Below the pieces are notes generated by a model. That model was not told the origin of the DNA. It saw nothing but the letters and a program-made list of their open reading frames with translations, and did not search any database. From assembly GCA_041651315.1 (NCBI GenBank), contig JBAZJM010000115.1:1-13030 (forward strand): 13,030 bases of DNA, written 5' to 3'. Source of the stretch: CAITYL01 sp041651315 (GTDB taxonomy: Bacteria; Verrucomicrobiota; Lentisphaeria; Oligosphaerales; CAITYL01). The first letter of the stretch is position 1, and every line of letters begins with the position of its first letter. A program made the position numbers and the translations under genes. Shown piece by piece: positions 11,076 to 13,030 of this stretch.

Positions 11076-11948
11076 TCACTCGGCCACGATCTGGGTGCCG
11101 ATGCCCTGGGTGGTGAACATCTCCAGCAGCAGCGAGTGCGGCAGGCGCCCGTCGATCATGTGCACCTGCTGGCAGCCGGCATCGATCGCCTCCGCAGCGC
11201 TGCGCAGCTTGGGCACCATGCCTCCCGCCACCACCCCGTCGCTGATCAGCTTGTCCACCTCGCGGCGCCGGATGGTCGAGATCAGGGATTCCGGATTTTT
11301 CGGATCCATCAGGATGCCGGGCACGTCGCTGAGGAAGATCATCTTGCGCGCCTTGAGCAGGGCGGCCACCTGGCAGGCGGCCATGTCGGCGTTGATGTTG
11401 TAGGTGACGCCGGCCAGGTCGCGCCCCAGCGGCGTGATCACCGGAATCTCGTCACGGTTGAGAATCCAGCGGATGCCCTCCGTGTCCACATTGACCACCC
11501 GGCCGACAAACCCGAGGTCCACGTCCCGCCCCTGCTCGTCCTTTTCTTGGATGCGCTCGGCGCGCAGCACCGACTTGCCGGACACCGCACAGGGGCGGCC
11601 GCCCTCTTCCCGGATCGTCTTCACCAAGTCGGCGTTGATCACGTTGTGCAACACCTCGTCGACCACCCGGATCGTCTTGTCACAGGTGTAGCGCAGGCCG
11701 TTGATGAACCGGGTCTCGACCCCTTCCTTCTTCAGCTGGGCGCTGATGGCCTTGCCGCCGCCGTGCAACAGCACCGGCTTGAGCCCGGCGCACTCCATGA
11801 ACACCAGGTCGCGCAGCACGCCGCGCACCGCCGCCGCATCCTCCATGAAACTGCCGCCGGTCTTGACCACCACCACGGCGTCACGGAACTGCTGGATGTA
11901 GGGAAGCGCCTCGATCAACACCGAAGCCTTGCCGATCAAACCTTGCAT
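11076..11948 (-). CDS. argB: Acetylglutamate kinase
   Basis: ArgB phosphorylates N-acetyl-L-glutamate with ATP, the second step of arginine synthesis. From the ATG at 11948, with AGGA 8 nt upstream, the protein has 290 residues, a normal length. Recognisable parts are the N-terminal helix LIEALPYIQQF (11-21), typical of arginine-inhibited hexameric enzymes, the phosphate-binding K29-TGGS, LHGGGKAIS (61-69), FINGLR (81-86), YNINADMAA (183-191) and MVPK (244-247). The C-terminal H271-SLLLEMFTTQGIGT is the arginine-site signature. Two places differ from the usual enterobacterial or pseudomonad forms: KTGGS for KYGG/KLGG and HGGGKAIS for HGGGPQI, seen as lineage variation. A frame extension to 11996 adds 16 residues without family character. 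No other arg genes are near; it diverges from the GntR-type regulator. Confidence 0.94.
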   Translation of the reverse strand: MQGLIGKASVLIEALPYIQQFRDAVVVVKTGGSFMEDAAAVRGVLRDLVFMECAGLKPVLLHGGGKAISAQLKKEGVETRFINGLRYTCDKTIRVVDEVLHNVINADLVKTIREEGGRPCAVSGKSVLRAERIQEKDEQGRDVDLGFVGRVVNVDTEGIRWILNRDEIPVITPLGRDLAGVTYNINADMAACQVAALLKARKMIFLSDVPGILMDPKNPESLISTIRRREVDKLISDGVVAGGMVPKLRSAAEAIDAGCQQVHMIDGRLPHSLLLEMFTTQGIGTQIVAE

Positions 11949-11986
11949 ATGCTTAATCCTGAACCCGACGCCGCCGGAACCGTTTT

Positions 11987-12014
11987 CACGCGTCACGCGT
12001 CACGTTTCACACTT
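11987..12014. repeat. Heptamer tandem repeat CACGCGT
   Basis: Four adjoining 7-mers read CACGCGT, CACGCGT, CACGTTT and CACACTT: two exact and two degenerate copies. They lie 38 bp upstream of the argB start. A short tandem repeat array prone to length change is the simplest reading; a repeated operator for argB is possible. Confidence 0.55.
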
Positions 12015-12092
12015 CATGAATCCCCCCGGCTCACCCGAACCGGGGGTTGTGTGGAAACATACCCCACCCGCGCCCACTCTCCACTCTTGTAC

Positions 12093-12151
12093 GGGCGACC
12101 GGCCGGTCGCCCCTACCAGCCGCCCCCGTACGGGCGACCGGCCGGTCGCCC
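12093..12151. repeat. Two copies of a perfect 20-bp palindrome
   Basis: GGGCGACCGGCCGGTCGCCC occurs at 12093-12112 and 12132-12151, 39 bp apart, each preceded by GTAC or GTAC-like sequence and followed by CCT. The matching flanks show a direct repeat of a longer unit (about 27 bp). It resembles dispersed palindromic repeats of GC-rich bacteria rather than an operator pair. Confidence 0.7.
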
Positions 12152-12167
12152 CTCCCCGCCGCCACAC

Positions 12168-12195
12168 TTGCACGCCCCCGTTTTGACGCTATACT
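12168..12195 (+). promoter_or_regulatory. Promoter of the GntR/LacI-type regulator
   Basis: TTGCAC (12168-12173) and TATACT (12190-12195) are 16 nt apart, giving a plausible sigma-70-type promoter with a start near 12202 and a leader of about 47 nt before the ATG at 12249. Confidence 0.5.
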
Positions 12196-12227
12196 GTATC
12201 ACTATCAGCAAAAGCAAAACGATACAG
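12194..12227. promoter_or_regulatory. Dyad overlapping the regulator's -10: candidate autoregulatory operator
   Basis: CTGTATC (12194-12200) and GATACAG (12221-12227) are perfect inverted halves, 27 bp from centre to centre, with the left half overlapping the end of the -10 box. A regulator bound here would block its own promoter. The spacing is wider than a simple GntR site, so two dimers or a chance dyad are alternatives. Confidence 0.4.
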
Positions 12228-12248
12228 AATCCCAAAAACGTTATTCCC

Positions 12249-13030
12249 ATGGGCACCCGGGCCAGCAAATCCGAACTCCTCTACCAGCAGCTGCTCCAGG
12301 CGTACGGCCGGGCGGCGGCCGGCACCCGCCTGCCCACCGTGCGCACCATCATGAAGGAATACGGCGTCAGCCAAGGCTCGGTGGACCGCGCCCTGGAACG
12401 GCTGGTCGCGCAGGGCGTCGTGGAAGCCCGGCCCCGGGCGGGACTGTTCGCCGCCGCCCCCGCCACCGGCAACAAAACCCGGGTGGATTTGTTCCTCTCC
12501 AACCACCCCTCCCACACGGTTGACTGGTTCCGGCAAAGTTTGCTGGCCGGCTTTGCCGAGTCCGAATTCACCGTTGCCATTCATTATTACCGTTACGACC
12601 GGCCGCTCTCCCAGATCGGCCGCGATCCGGATCGGAAAATTGCCATGGTCTGGCCCAACCAGGCCACCCTGTCCGCCGAGGACATCGCCTTCCTGGGCGG
12701 CATGGCGCGGCACGTCGTCATGCTCAACCTGCCGACCCACAGCCTGAGCCTGGATTCCCTCTGCGGCGACGACGACCTGGGGGGCTGCATGGCCGCCAAG
12801 CACCTGATCGACCTGGGGCACCGCCGGCTGGCCATGCTGATCAGCAGCCTGGCCGACCATCCCACCATCCTCGCCCGCACCGCCGGCTTTCTCAAGATGG
12901 CCCGGCTGATGAACGTGCCCGCCGAACTCATCCAGGCCGGTACCCATTGGGGCGACAATGGCACCGCCAAGGCGCACGCCGCCCTGCGCGCCCGGCTGCG
13001 GGCCGGCCGGCCAGATTTCACCGGCCTGTT
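12249..13030 (+). CDS. GntR-HTH regulator with LacI-type sensor domain (partial)
   Basis: The frame runs off the right edge after 260 codons with no stop. Residues 9-68 form a GntR-type winged helix-turn-helix, with TRLPTVRTIMKEYGVSQGSV carrying the usual RLPSVR..GVS pattern; the first helix-loop is shorter than in typical GntR proteins. From about residue 77 a LacI/periplasmic-binding-type sensor follows, shown by GGCMAAKHLIDLGHRRLAML (about 178-197). This architecture, as in AraR, usually senses a sugar or sugar derivative; the ligand here is unknown. No clear SD precedes the ATG at 12249, but no better start exists in frame. It diverges from argB, though that does not imply arginine control. 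The target genes probably lie beyond the window. Confidence 0.88.
   Translation, partial: MGTRASKSELLYQQLLQAYGRAAAGTRLPTVRTIMKEYGVSQGSVDRALERLVAQGVVEARPRAGLFAAAPATGNKTRVDLFLSNHPSHTVDWFRQSLLAGFAESEFTVAIHYYRYDRPLSQIGRDPDRKIAMVWPNQATLSAEDIAFLGGMARHVVMLNLPTHSLSLDSLCGDDDLGGCMAAKHLIDLGHRRLAMLISSLADHPTILARTAGFLKMARLMNVPAELIQAGTHWGDNGTAKAHAALRARLRAGRPDFTGL

Larger units (their letters stand above)
11949..12248. other. Divergent spacer between argB and the regulator gene
   Basis: 300 bp without a credible gene. It holds tandem heptamers (11987-12014), a stem CCCCCGG-N10-CCGGGGG (12023-12046), two identical 20-bp palindromes (12093-12151) and a promoter with a dyad for the regulator gene (12168-12227). 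I see no convincing -10/-35 pair for argB. Confidence 0.55.

Noticed and set aside
12189..12977. 262-codon minus-strand frame opposite the regulator gene
   Set aside because: The plus strand gives a clear GntR helix-turn-helix and LacI-type sensor; the opposite frame has no recognisable motif.

Overview
The window is GC-rich DNA with seven complete protein genes, one further complete gene pair member and one gene cut by the right edge: gltD and gltB (minus), hydF (minus), then an RRM RNA-binding protein, a STAS protein, a GPP34-family protein and a TatD-family hydrolase (plus), then argB (minus) and a GntR/LacI-type regulator (plus, truncated). No rRNA, tRNA, CRISPR array, phage gene or transposase is visible. 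The mix suggests an anaerobe or facultative anaerobe (HydF serves [FeFe]-hydrogenase). The short-palindrome families between genes and the GntR-HTH plus LacI-type-sensor regulator remind me of the PVC superphylum (Lentisphaerota/Kiritimatiellota/Planctomycetota). That placement is an inference from gene content and style, not from a marker gene.

Layout. 1-554 has no gene. It carries a strikingly symmetrical palindrome cluster (257-440) and a separate long hairpin (478-521). 555-6618 is the gltB-gltD operon for NADPH-type glutamate synthase, read leftwards, with a 65-nt overlap between the two genes. The AT-rich leader at 6619-6892 holds two promoter candidates, one sigma-54-like and one extended -10, plus two related operator-like sites 31 bp apart. 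6893-8152 is hydF on the same strand. A divergent region (8153-8267) has a good sigma-70-type promoter and a hairpin that could bury the Shine-Dalgarno of the next gene. 8268-10720 is a probable rightward operon: RRM protein, STAS anti-sigma-antagonist-like protein, GPP34 protein and TatD hydrolase, with gaps of 51 and 12 bp and a 1-nt overlap. tatD and argB converge on a 355-bp spacer filled by a 182-bp inverted-repeat element with a 13-C run. argB and the regulator gene diverge from a 300-bp spacer with heptamer tandem repeats, two identical 20-bp palindromes, and a promoter with an overlapping dyad.

Functionally the window joins nitrogen assimilation (GltBD making glutamate; ArgB committing N-acetylglutamate to arginine) with hydrogenase maturation and a small regulatory/housekeeping operon. 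I see no single new multi-gene system that the sequence proves. The most distinctive signals are non-coding: the dyad-symmetric palindrome cluster, the gltB control region, the SD-burying hairpin and the inverted-repeat element. The RRM-STAS-GPP34-TatD gene order is the best candidate for an undescribed functional association.
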